A DNA stretch of 7,561 nt from Candidatus Bathyarchaeota archaeon (GCA_014859755.1 JACUTO010000068.1:1-7561), one strand, 5' to 3'; positions 1 to 5,515 are shown, counted from the stretch's first letter. The notes: generated by a model from the sequence alone, not told the origin. A program made the numbers and translations.

Positions 1-50
1 TGCACAGAAGCCTAACGAGAGAAATAGCCGTCTTTGAGAGAACTTGAAAC

Positions 51-64
51 GAACGTGCACGTTC
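51..64. repeat. 14-bp perfect palindrome downstream of the acyl-CoA synthetase gene
   Basis: GAACGTGCACGTTC is its own reverse complement. It lies 12 bases past the stop codon of the minus-strand synthetase gene. As RNA it could fold as a 5-bp stem with a UGCA loop, but no T-run follows on either strand, so a classic terminator is not supported. It may be a protein-binding site or chance. Confidence 0.4.
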
Positions 65-76
65 CTTCCAGTCAAA

Positions 77-1588
77 TTATTTCTTAAGTTTTTCAAGGAA
101 AACGTGACGTTGAGCCAAGGCTGAAAGAGCTCTTGCAGCCCTTTTCGGTGTTGGATAAACCGGTAGTCCCCTTTTTGTCCAAGGGGTAGTGTCTAACCCT
201 TTAGTTGGGTGAGGCGGTACGCAGACGATTGGTTTCTTAATTTTCTCCCTAGTCTTTGCTAACACTGAAAGATAATTTTCACCATACGGTTCGTAGGAAA
301 AGATCATAAAGGCGTCAACAGCCCTAGACATGGTTTCAATCATCTGTGGGTGGATACTAGGCGCTTGCCCCAAGGGAAGCCATACCGTGTCCACCGGATT
401 AGAAACCCCTGAAAAGGGTGGAATCACCCCCCTCAAAAGATCTTTTAGCTCCAGTCGAGTCCCCTCCGGCAAGTTTGCAACCTTAAGGCCAAGGGTTTCA
501 CAGGCGTCTGCGGCGGCAACTCCGGCGCCTCCGGCTCCAACTATTATTCCAACTTTGTTTCCCTTCGGTAAATATGGAGATTTGAAAGCTATTAAGAGGT
601 CGAGTAGTTCTTCGATTCCTTGCGCTGTGATGATTCCTGCTTGTTTGAAGGCGTTTTCGTGAATTGTGTGGTCGCCTGCCAAGGATCCCGTGTGGGATGT
701 TATGGCTTTGGTTCCAGCCCCTGTTCTTCCAGCCTTCCAGATTATGATGGGCTTCTTTCTTGAAATTTTCTTCGCCACATCGATGAGGTCTCGTCCCTTT
801 TTCACTCCTTCGATATACGCAGAAATGATGTTTGTTTTAGGGTCTGAACCAAGATATTCGAGGAAGTCAACGAATGTTAGGTCAGATTGGTTTCCGATGC
901 TTAAGACTTTGCTGAAGCGAAGTCCGCGTTCATAACCTATGAGCATAACGTGCTCACAAACCCAACCGCTTTGGGCAACAAGGGCAACATCTCCACTCTC
1001 TTCGGTTAATCCTCCAATGTAAGGGACAACCGTGTTAAATCCTGTTTCTGGACAGTATATACCCATGCAGTTTGGGCCGATGATGCGAGATCCTCCCCTT
1101 CTGGCAGTTTGCATCATCTTTTCTTCTATCTTCTTACCTTCAGGGCCCATTTCTCCGAAGCCAGCGGCGTGAACCACAATGAACTTGGCTCCTTTTTTGG
1201 AGCAATCTTCAACGGCTTTTGGCGTAACCGAGGCGGGTATCGCAATTACGGCCAAATCAATTTCCTTTGGAATATCCAACACGCTTGGATACACCTTGAG
1301 GCCTCGAATTTCTCCACCCCTTGGATTAACCAAGAACAACTCGCTTTTCAGTCCGCAGTCGATAAAGCTGTTTAGAAACATTCCTCCGGATTTCAATTCG
1401 TTTTCTGAGGCGCCAATTAGAGCCACCGTTCTCGGATTAAACACCAAATCCAATGACGCGGGATTTACCTTCGTCACATCCTTGAAGATTCCTTTCTCCT
1501 CCTTTTCTTCCCGTATCTTTATAGCTAGTTGAGACGAATCAAGGTATGCATTTCTAATAAAAGTAACGAACTTGGAAGGGGTACCCAT
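77..1588 (-). CDS. ADP-forming acyl-CoA synthetase (acetate--CoA ligase family), alpha subunit
   Basis: Alpha subunit of an NDP-forming acyl-CoA synthetase. This family converts acyl-CoA, ADP and phosphate into acid, CoA and ATP in the cytoplasm, a main substrate-level ATP step in many archaea. Residues about 44-140 form a Rossmann CoA-binding domain (VALIGAS near 55-61). Residues about 170-335 form a flavodoxin-like ligase domain with GPNCMG (171-176) and SHTGSLAGD, whose H299 matches the phosphorylated histidine of the family. A second ligase-like domain runs about 345-490. The ATP-grasp (beta) domain is absent, so a separate beta subunit is needed, and none is visible here. The first 40 or so residues are a charged extension before the usual start. 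ATG at 1588 is chosen over ATG at 1600 because a TATA box sits about 23 bases upstream of 1588, which suits a leaderless message. Starting at 1600 adds four residues. The substrate acid cannot be told. Confidence 0.9.
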   Translation of the reverse strand: MGTPSKFVTFIRNAYLDSSQLAIKIREEKEEKGIFKDVTKVNPASLDLVFNPRTVALIGASENELKSGGMFLNSFIDCGLKSELFLVNPRGGEIRGLKVYPSVLDIPKEIDLAVIAIPASVTPKAVEDCSKKGAKFIVVHAAGFGEMGPEGKKIEEKMMQTARRGGSRIIGPNCMGIYCPETGFNTVVPYIGGLTEESGDVALVAQSGWVCEHVMLIGYERGLRFSKVLSIGNQSDLTFVDFLEYLGSDPKTNIISAYIEGVKKGRDLIDVAKKISRKKPIIIWKAGRTGAGTKAITSHTGSLAGDHTIHENAFKQAGIITAQGIEELLDLLIAFKSPYLPKGNKVGIIVGAGGAGVAAADACETLGLKVANLPEGTRLELKDLLRGVIPPFSGVSNPVDTVWLPLGQAPSIHPQMIETMSRAVDAFMIFSYEPYGENYLSVLAKTREKIKKPIVCVPPHPTKGLDTTPWTKRGLPVYPTPKRAARALSALAQRHVFLEKLKK

Positions 1589-1606
1589 AAAACTGAACAT
1601 AGCATA

Positions 1607-1615
1607 CTTTTATAT
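1607..1615 (-). promoter_or_regulatory. TATA box for the acyl-CoA synthetase gene in a divergent promoter region
   Basis: On the minus strand this reads ATATAAAAG, centred about 23 bases from the ATG at 1588, the usual archaeal distance from TATA to transcript start. On the plus strand the same bases read CTTTTATAT and lie only about 18 bases before the RNase Z TTG. That is short for a leaderless start, so its use by RNase Z is uncertain. Confidence 0.5.
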
Positions 1616-1629
1616 GAGCGTGCAAAAGG

Positions 1630-2556
1630 TTGACAGACTTACGTGTAATCTTTCTCGGAACCGCTGGAAGCATTCCAACTCCTCAAAGAGGGTTGCCAGC
1701 CATCGCAATTCGACGAAAAAACGAATTACTCCTCTTCGACTGCGGCGAAGGCGTCCAGAGACAGATGATTCAAGCTGGCGTAGGCTTTCATCGAAAAACA
1801 AAGGTTTTCATCACCCACATGCACGGAGACCACATGCTTGGTTTGCCTGGGCTTTTTCAAACCATGTCTCTGCTGGATAGGGAGAAAAAACTGGAGGTTT
1901 ACGGGCCAGCGGGAATCATAGCGTTTGTGGAGGCAATAAAGCAAACGGTTCATTTCACCCTCACCTTTCCCATCGAAGTCTCTGAAATAAAAGAAGCCGG
2001 CGTCGTATGTGCGGAAAAAGAATATGAAGTGCACGCCACTTGGGCCGACCACGTGACTCCTAGCTTAGCTTACGCGTTAATAGAGAAGCCTCGACCTGGA
2101 AGGTTTCATCCGGAGAAGGCGAAGTCTCTCGGAGTTCCTGAGGGACCATCATGGTCAAAGCTTCAACATGGTTCGGTGGTTAAGCTTCCAGATGGACAAA
2201 TTGTAAGGTCGGAAGAGGTTTTGGGGCCTCCCCGTCCCGGAAGAAAGATCGTATACACGGGGGACACTAGACCGTCAAAAAATCTCGTGAAATTCGCTGA
2301 AAACGCAGACTTGCTGATTCACGACGCCACCTTTGACGACGAATTGTGGGAAAGGGCTCGTGAAGACGGCCACTCCACGCCTAGTCAAGCAGCGGAGACT
2401 GCGAAAAAAGCGAGGGCGAAACGGCTGGTTTTGACTCACGTTAGTGCGCGGTATAAGGATCCAAGTTTATTGCTGGAACAGGCAAGGAAGATTTTCCCTA
2501 GCGTGGACTTGGCTGAAGATTTTATGAAGATAGACCTTCCTCTCTCAGAAGCTTAA
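1630..2556 (+). CDS. rnz: ribonuclease Z (tRNA 3' endonuclease), short form
   Basis: Zinc-dependent metallo-beta-lactamase-fold endonuclease that cuts the 3' trailer from precursor tRNA after the discriminator base, leaving the end for CCA addition. The full ligand set is visible: H63, H65, D67 and H68 in THMHGDH, H141 (ADHVTPS), D212 (YTGDTRP) and H270 (LTHVSARY), plus H248 in GHST. The N-terminus LRVIFLGTAGSIPTP is typical. Residues about 152-182, rich in Pro, Gly and basic residues with a GVPEGP segment, correspond to the flexible arm (exosite) that grips the tRNA elbow. At 308 residues it has the normal short-form length. TTG at 1630 is the only start codon near the conserved first strand, because a stop in the same frame lies at 1615-1617. 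There is no convincing Shine-Dalgarno site. The gene is divergent from the synthetase gene and its stop overlaps that of the convergent TIM-barrel gene. Confidence 0.95.
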   Translation: MTDLRVIFLGTAGSIPTPQRGLPAIAIRRKNELLLFDCGEGVQRQMIQAGVGFHRKTKVFITHMHGDHMLGLPGLFQTMSLLDREKKLEVYGPAGIIAFVEAIKQTVHFTLTFPIEVSEIKEAGVVCAEKEYEVHATWADHVTPSLAYALIEKPRPGRFHPEKAKSLGVPEGPSWSKLQHGSVVKLPDGQIVRSEEVLGPPRPGRKIVYTGDTRPSKNLVKFAENADLLIHDATFDDELWERAREDGHSTPSQAAETAKKARAKRLVLTHVSARYKDPSLLLEQARKIFPSVDLAEDFMKIDLPLSEA

Positions 2557-3353
2557 GCAAAAAGTTTGCGTAAAGTTTGAAGGCTTTCTTCTACGTATTC
2601 TACGGATTCCAACATGATGACGTTGCTATACTTGGCCTTCTTGATTTCTTTCGCAACACTTTCCCAATCGATGTTTCCGTATCCTATTCCAAGATGCAAG
2701 TCATGGGTTCCATCGTTGTCGCTCACGTGCATGTGGACGATTTTTTCAGAGAACTGCCTAATGAAATCTTGAATTTGGCGATTTAAGTTGGCGTGCGCTA
2801 CGTCGAGCACCATTCCTATATCGTCGTCGAGTTCACCGTAGAAACGGGAAAAGTCTTGTACGTTTTTCATGACAAAGGGAAATGGCTCCGGAACATTCTC
2901 AATGGCTATTTCAACGCCCTCCTTTCTCGCAATCTTCAACAAGGTGCGTACAGAATCCAAGTTCAGTTGCCAATCACGTCCAGGATAAAAGTGGCTGACA
3001 CCGGTTTGTAGGCCGGGATGAAACAACCACAATCGGCAATCAAGTTGACCCGCGTAAAAAATGGATTTTTCTAGGCGCTTCAAAATAGTCCGGCGCAAAA
3101 CTGGGCTGGGAACCGCTATGTTTATTCCCGCAAAAGGTGCGTGAACTACAAAGTCCAGATCGTGTGCCTCAGTCATCTTTTTCAAGCTTTTAATTCGCCT
3201 GTTGTTAAGGGCGTGCGAGCCCTCGTCAACGATCTCTACGTGACGTACATCAACTTCACGAAGGTGTTTCAAGAGGGAGGGGAAAGGTTCTCCGAGACAG
3301 AAGAGCATGGATAGGCCAATCTCTGGTTTGGGCACGTTGACCACGACAAACAT
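2553..3353 (-). CDS. TIM-barrel protein, xylose isomerase/endonuclease IV superfamily
   Basis: Cytoplasmic TIM barrel of the AP-endonuclease 2 superfamily, which includes sugar-phosphate isomerases and epimerases, endonuclease IV and related metal enzymes. Candidate metal ligands sit at strand ends in the expected order: E40 (HVEIVDEG), H71 (VVHAPF), H112 (FHPG), E152 (IENVPEP), D184 and H187 (LDVAHANL), H209 with the following Asp/His cluster (HMHVSDNDGTHDLHLG), and E249 (MLES). This is nearly the full set known from endonuclease IV, but the protein is typical of annotated sugar isomerases in length (266 residues) and the exact reaction cannot be read from sequence. ATG at 3353 follows a weak AAAGGT site and lies shortly before the first barrel strand (EIGLSML). 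The gene has a possible promoter of its own (TATA-like 3398-3405) and a palindrome (3371-3385) just upstream. Its stop TAA overlaps the RNase Z stop on the other strand. Confidence 0.85.
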   Translation of the reverse strand: MFVVVNVPKPEIGLSMLFCLGEPFPSLLKHLREVDVRHVEIVDEGSHALNNRRIKSLKKMTEAHDLDFVVHAPFAGINIAVPSPVLRRTILKRLEKSIFYAGQLDCRLWLFHPGLQTGVSHFYPGRDWQLNLDSVRTLLKIARKEGVEIAIENVPEPFPFVMKNVQDFSRFYGELDDDIGMVLDVAHANLNRQIQDFIRQFSEKIVHMHVSDNDGTHDLHLGIGYGNIDWESVAKEIKKAKYSNVIMLESVEYVEESLQTLRKLFA

Positions 3354-3370
3354 ACTTACCTTTGTTATTT

Positions 3371-3385
3371 AGAGAAAGTTTCTCT
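3371..3385. repeat. 15-bp palindrome upstream of the TIM-barrel gene, operator candidate
   Basis: AGAGAAAGTTTCTCT is a perfect inverted repeat with 7-bp arms around one base. It lies 17 bases upstream of the TIM-barrel ATG and about 20-30 bases downstream of a TATA-like sequence, that is, over the expected transcript start. A repressor site there is an inference; no regulator is identified. Confidence 0.4.
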
Positions 3386-3397
3386 TGGCGAACAGGG

Positions 3398-3405
3398 CTA
3401 ATAAA
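3398..3405 (-). promoter_or_regulatory. possible TATA box for the TIM-barrel gene
   Basis: TTTATTAG on the minus strand, in the 73-base gap between the UPF0201 stop and the TIM-barrel start. It predicts a transcript start near 3376 and a leader of about 23 bases. Co-transcription with the UPF0200/UPF0201 genes is also possible. Confidence 0.3.
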
Positions 3406-3426
3406 CGCTTTGGCAAATCGCAACTG

Positions 3427-3828
3427 TTAGGTTGTTTTCGGCGCAAGCCATTCAATGAGTTCTCGTGGGTTGTCGCATCGGATTTGAACTTTGATGGGTC
3501 CTAAAGAGGATTCTGCCACGGGTTTTGAAAATGAAATGTGTCCCGCGTAAGCGACTTGCTTGTTCAGATAGAAGACTATCGATTTCGCGCCTATCCCATC
3601 AAATAAAACGCCTCGGGCAGCGTCACGAATCCTCTCTCTGCGAAGCAGATTATAGAGCTTTGTGAGCCCGTTGATGCCCTTGGTTCTCGCCGTAAGCAAG
3701 CTTCCCCAGCCTTTGGTTTCAACTTCAAACTCCACGCTTCCAAAGACGTTTTCCACAGCCCTCTTAACCTTCTCCAGGTCCTCGGTGGGATTGACCTCGA
3801 CCTCCACGTGAACGTCTACTTCATCCAT
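3427..3828 (-). CDS. UPF0201 family protein, predicted RNA-binding
   Basis: Small archaeal protein of the UPF0201 family, described as a predicted RNA-binding protein with a fold resembling ribosomal-protein-like RNA-binding domains; its biological role is unsettled. The N-terminus shows the family pattern: alternating acidic/hydrophobic strand (VDVHVEVEVNPTED), helix with EKVKRAVENVFG, then a strand. The middle is basic (RRERIRDAARGVL), followed by a hydrophobic strand and FSKPVAESSLGPIKVQI near the end. The length, 133 residues, is normal. It starts inside the last codons of the UPF0200 gene (13-base overlap), behind a full GGAGGTG site 8 bases from the ATG, so translation of the two is probably coupled. 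Family membership is strong; RNA binding is inferred from the family. Confidence 0.85.
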   Translation of the reverse strand: MDEVDVHVEVEVNPTEDLEKVKRAVENVFGSVEFEVETKGWGSLLTARTKGINGLTKLYNLLRRERIRDAARGVLFDGIGAKSIVFYLNKQVAYAGHISFSKPVAESSLGPIKVQIRCDNPRELIEWLAPKTT

Positions 3829-4403
3829 TTCCCCAGCACCTCCTTCAAGACTTCCCGCGTTTTCCTTTTCAATTGAGCCTTCGACCCTTCGTTCACTATC
3901 ATCTGATCAGCAGTTGCAATGGCGGCTCCTATGCCGACGCTGAGTTCTCGCAAATCCCGTTCCATAAAGGTTTCCCAACCCTTGGGGTCGTCGCTCCGCT
4001 TTCTTTGAAATAGACGCCGGAATCTCGTTTCAGGCGATGCGTGGATGGCAACTAAGGTGAAGTTTGGAAAGTGTTTCTTGAATTCGTCTACTTCATGTAG
4101 GCTCCGGATGCCCTCGACAACAACTTTCTCTTTCACCTTCTCCATTTTCGGTATACATCGCTTAGCTACGGCAGCTGGTCCCTCCTCCTCTCTAAGTTTG
4201 AGCATAATCATGCCTAGGTTTTCCGGTGTTGGTTTAAGGTTCCTTCGTTTGGCTTCCTCTCTAATTTCGTCTCCCATCACCACTACGGGATAGCCCATTT
4301 TCTGAATGACCTCCCTAACAGTACCCTTTCCAGCGCCAGGCATTCCAGCCACGCCCAAGACGATTCTTTCTTTCATTAGCGTTATCTCTCCGTCGTCCTC
4401 CAT
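3816..4403 (-). CDS. UPF0200 family P-loop nucleotide kinase-like ATPase
   Basis: P-loop protein of the archaeal UPF0200 family, similar to dephospho-CoA kinase and adenylate kinase but without an established substrate. Walker A is GMPGAGKGT at 20-28. MGDEIREEA (43-51) corresponds to the substrate-binding segment of nucleotide kinases. VVVEGIRS (94-101) is a buried strand ending in acidic and Arg residues, and RLFQRKRSDDPK is an Arg-rich lid. The archaeal dephospho-CoA kinase is known to be an unrelated protein, so that name should not be transferred. The frame is open back to an ATG at 4457, but a TATA box centred near 4430 predicts a transcript start at the ATG at 4403, giving 195 residues. 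The ATG at 4376, which starts MKERIVLGVAG, is the alternative and fits the family N-terminus best. The gene overlaps UPF0201 by 13 bases; the two are neighbours in many archaea. Confidence 0.85.
   Translation of the reverse strand: MEDDGEITLMKERIVLGVAGMPGAGKGTVREVIQKMGYPVVVMGDEIREEAKRRNLKPTPENLGMIMLKLREEEGPAAVAKRCIPKMEKVKEKVVVEGIRSLHEVDEFKKHFPNFTLVAIHASPETRFRRLFQRKRSDDPKGWETFMERDLRELSVGIGAAIATADQMIVNEGSKAQLKRKTREVLKEVLGKWMK
3837..3843 (-). promoter_or_regulatory. strong Shine-Dalgarno site of the UPF0201 gene
   Basis: GGAGGTG on the minus strand, fully complementary to the archaeal 16S rRNA tail, 8 bases before the ATG at 3828 and inside the end of the UPF0200 gene. It fixes the start of UPF0201. 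Confidence 0.75.
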
Positions 4404-4426
4404 GCTGTATAACCTTAAGTTAGAAG

Positions 4427-4434
4427 TTATAAAA
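4427..4434 (-). promoter_or_regulatory. TATA box for the UPF0200-UPF0201 operon
   Basis: TTTTATAA on the minus strand, centred about 27 bases upstream of the ATG at 4403, consistent with a leaderless message. One RTGCGCGCG motif (4449-4457) lies 15 bases further upstream. Confidence 0.55.
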
Positions 4435-4448
4435 CCAAAGTCTACTAC

Positions 4449-4457
4449 CGCGCGCAT
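4449..4457 (-). repeat. RTGCGCGCG motif, copy 1
   Basis: ATGCGCGCG on the minus strand, upstream of the UPF0200 TATA box in AT-rich intergenic DNA. It is one of four copies in the window, all intergenic. Confidence 0.5.
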
Positions 4458-4479
4458 TTAAACCTATTCACTGCAAAAA

Positions 4480-4497
4480 ATGTCAAATTTTGGACAT
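4480..4497. repeat. imperfect palindrome between the divergent UPF0200 and small zinc-protein genes
   Basis: ATGTC and GACAT arms flank an AT-rich core (AAATTTTG), with seven of nine base pairs matching across the centre. It lies between two divergent TATA boxes and could be an operator for either gene. Evidence is weak. Confidence 0.25.
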
Positions 4498-4534
4498 ATA
4501 TCGATGCTAGAAATAATTGATATATTAAGACATA

Positions 4535-4542
4535 AGATATAC
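4535..4542 (+). promoter_or_regulatory. TATA box for the small CxxC/HxxxC protein
   Basis: AGATATAC centred about 27 bases upstream of the ATG at 4566, which places the transcript start at or next to that ATG. This independently supports the small gene being expressed, as a leaderless message. Confidence 0.5.
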
Positions 4543-4565
4543 TGTAACGTGTCGGCTGTGATGAT

Positions 4566-4721
4566 ATGGAGCACGTAGAATATCCAAACCGAGGCGACTT
4601 TTTGGAGTGCGAGAACTGTAATGTTAAGATCATTTTCACAGAATCCAGTTTGAAGGAAAGGAGAAAACGATTAATCGATTTTCTGGAAGCACATCTTGCT
4701 ACCTGCTATCAGAGACGCTAA
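4566..4721 (+). CDS. small CxxC/HxxxC probable zinc-binding protein (51 residues)
   Basis: I do not recognise this protein by name. It has 51 residues, highly charged, with C15-x2-C18, then 24 residues, then H43-x3-C47: a C2HC set able to hold one zinc ion. The N-terminal part (LECENCNVKIIF) looks like a zinc knuckle on a beta turn. Residues 29-47 are a strongly basic then amphipathic helix (LKERRKRLIDFLEAHLATC) carrying the last two ligands. That arrangement resembles a classical or treble-clef zinc finger and suggests nucleic-acid or protein binding. A TATA box about 27 bases upstream fits a leaderless ATG; there is no Shine-Dalgarno site. The gene is divergent from the UPF0200 operon. It is short, so chance cannot be fully excluded, but the paired ligands, promoter spacing and protein-like composition argue for a real gene. 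Confidence 0.65.
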   Translation: MEHVEYPNRGDFLECENCNVKIIFTESSLKERRKRLIDFLEAHLATCYQRR

Positions 4722-4796
4722 GAAAGTAAATAATCCTGTTATTCCTCTTCGTCTTCGTTGCTATGTATACTTTCTAGGTTCAACATTTGTCTAGTC

Positions 4797-4808
4797 ATGC
4801 GCGCGCAT
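4797..4808. repeat. RTGCGCGCG motif, copy 2 (perfect 12-bp palindrome)
   Basis: ATGCGCGCGCAT, a perfect palindrome carrying the motif on both strands, in the gap of about 180 bases between the small zinc protein and the 88-residue gene. That gap otherwise holds only AT-rich sequence and a short acidic minus-strand frame. Confidence 0.5.
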
Positions 4809-4903
4809 ATCATGAACGAGTAATATTGAAAATCTTCATATTCCCTTTTCCGAAATAATGCTTATCTCAATTATCACGGTTCCTTCATGTAAAATGCACT
4901 GGA

Positions 4904-5170
4904 TTGGAACCAACAGTGAATCAAAAAAGTTTTGATGAAGTTAAGAATGCGTTGAGGAAGACTATTCACACATTGATTGACCTTGATTTTGAAGACGGAA
5001 AACTCGACGAAGCCATCAAAAACTTCTTAGAAGCAGAAAAACTCCAAATAAATTTAACATTCCACCTGCACCCAAATGATGTTATTTTTATCAGAAACTT
5101 GACTGATGAGAAAGTTCCCCGAAGGATATTAGGCAGAGTTAAGAAGTTGAGACGAAACCAGGGCTGGTAG
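4904..5170 (+). CDS. hypothetical protein, 88 residues
   Basis: No family recognised. The sequence reads as an N-terminal helix (about 8-26, FDEVKNALRKTIHTLIDL), an acidic loop and helix (DGKLDEAIKNFLEAEKL, about 32-48), a probable beta hairpin (INLTFHLHPNDVIFIRNL), and a basic C-terminal helix (PRRILGRVKKLRRNQGW). It has no cysteine, signal peptide or membrane segment. The basic tail could bind nucleic acid, but this is only a guess. The start is unsure: TTG at 4904 has no Shine-Dalgarno site, and GTG at 4916 is an alternative. A nearby ATG at 4894 is in a different frame that would join this one if the six-A run at 4923-4928 were five. A T-rich stretch follows the stop. The gene is convergent with the RAM-domain gene. 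Confidence 0.6.
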   Translation: MEPTVNQKSFDEVKNALRKTIHTLIDLDFEDGKLDEAIKNFLEAEKLQINLTFHLHPNDVIFIRNLTDEKVPRRILGRVKKLRRNQGW

Positions 5171-5173
5171 TGA

Positions 5174-5188
5174 CTTCTTTTTCCCTTT
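5174..5188 (+). terminator. T-rich archaeal-type terminator
   Basis: CTTCTTTTTCCCTTT begins 4 bases after the stop codon of the 88-residue gene. Pyrimidine runs with five or more T are the usual archaeal termination signal; no stem-loop is needed. On the other strand no comparable run follows the RAM-domain gene. Confidence 0.45.
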
Positions 5189-5220
5189 GAACCGACGTAT
5201 TCGTTTGAATTAGGCAGTTT

Positions 5221-5499
5221 CTAGGATTCCTTGTCTAATTTTCCCTTGTGGGGGAAAGTAGCTACTGGGAAGGCGTCGATCACACCTGGAATTTGACCTA
5301 TCTTTTTGTTTATGAATTCTATAGCTTGAGTAGAGTTGTTGGAGCTAAACCAAACAGCGACGTGCCAAGTTCCGAAAATATTCATTGTATAGTCTAGGTC
5401 AACCCCTGGGCTTGGATTTCTGGGTAATTTCCTCAGAGCATCGATTGTTTCCAAAAGTTTCGCCTTGCTGAGTCGAAGAAGAAGCAGATATTCTGACAT
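5221..5499 (-). CDS. stand-alone Lrp/AsnC-type RAM (ligand-binding) domain protein
   Basis: The 92 residues match the effector-binding RAM domain of Lrp/AsnC regulators, a beta-alpha-beta-beta-alpha-beta ferredoxin-like unit that assembles into dimers and octamers and binds amino acids between subunits. First strand and helix: EYLLLLRLSKAKLLETIDALRKL. Then the hallmark FGTWHVAVWF strand, helix STQAIEFINKKIGQIPGV, and the final strand IDAFPVATFP. There is no helix-turn-helix domain, so it cannot bind DNA alone. Members like this may act as metabolite sensors or mix with full-length Lrp proteins, which is inference. ATG at 5499 has a GGAGGT site 10 bases upstream. It is divergent from thpR across about 190 bases holding two RTGCGCGCG copies. 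Confidence 0.75.
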   Translation of the reverse strand: MSEYLLLLRLSKAKLLETIDALRKLPRNPSPGVDLDYTMNIFGTWHVAVWFSSNNSTQAIEFINKKIGQIPGVIDAFPVATFPHKGKLDKES

Positions 5500-5509
5500 A
5501 CGATTTCTA

Positions 5510-5515
5510 ACCTCC
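5510..5515 (-). promoter_or_regulatory. Shine-Dalgarno site of the RAM-domain gene
   Basis: GGAGGT on the minus strand, 10 bases before the ATG at 5499. An AT-rich TATA candidate (ATAAAATTAAAA, 5546-5557, minus) would start the transcript near 5526 and include this site in the leader. Confidence 0.6.

Noticed and set aside
3..47. Short open stretch at the left edge on the plus strand ending in TGA (…SLTREIAVFERT), and a GTG frame on the minus strand running off the edge
   Set aside because: Either could be the end or start of a neighbouring gene, but 15-20 codons at a window edge cannot be told from chance.
330..1532. Several plus-strand open frames opposite the synthetase gene, and frames opposite the other recognised genes
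   Set aside because: They are antisense shadows: no family motifs, and they overlap well-supported genes on the other strand.
4404..4457. UPF0200 extended to ATG at 4457
   Set aside because: The extension crosses the TATA box and the extra residues do not resemble the family.
4558..4564. GTGATGA, a match to box C of C/D guide RNAs (similar matches near 627 and 2614)
   Set aside because: No CTGA box D at the right distance and no C'/D' pair; one copy overlaps a gene start and the others lie inside genes.
4923..4929. A AAA AAG slippery heptamer as a programmed -1 frameshift site
   Set aside because: A -1 shift from the ATG at 4894 leads to a stop within nine codons; the 88-residue frame would need a +1 shift, so the classic mechanism does not apply.
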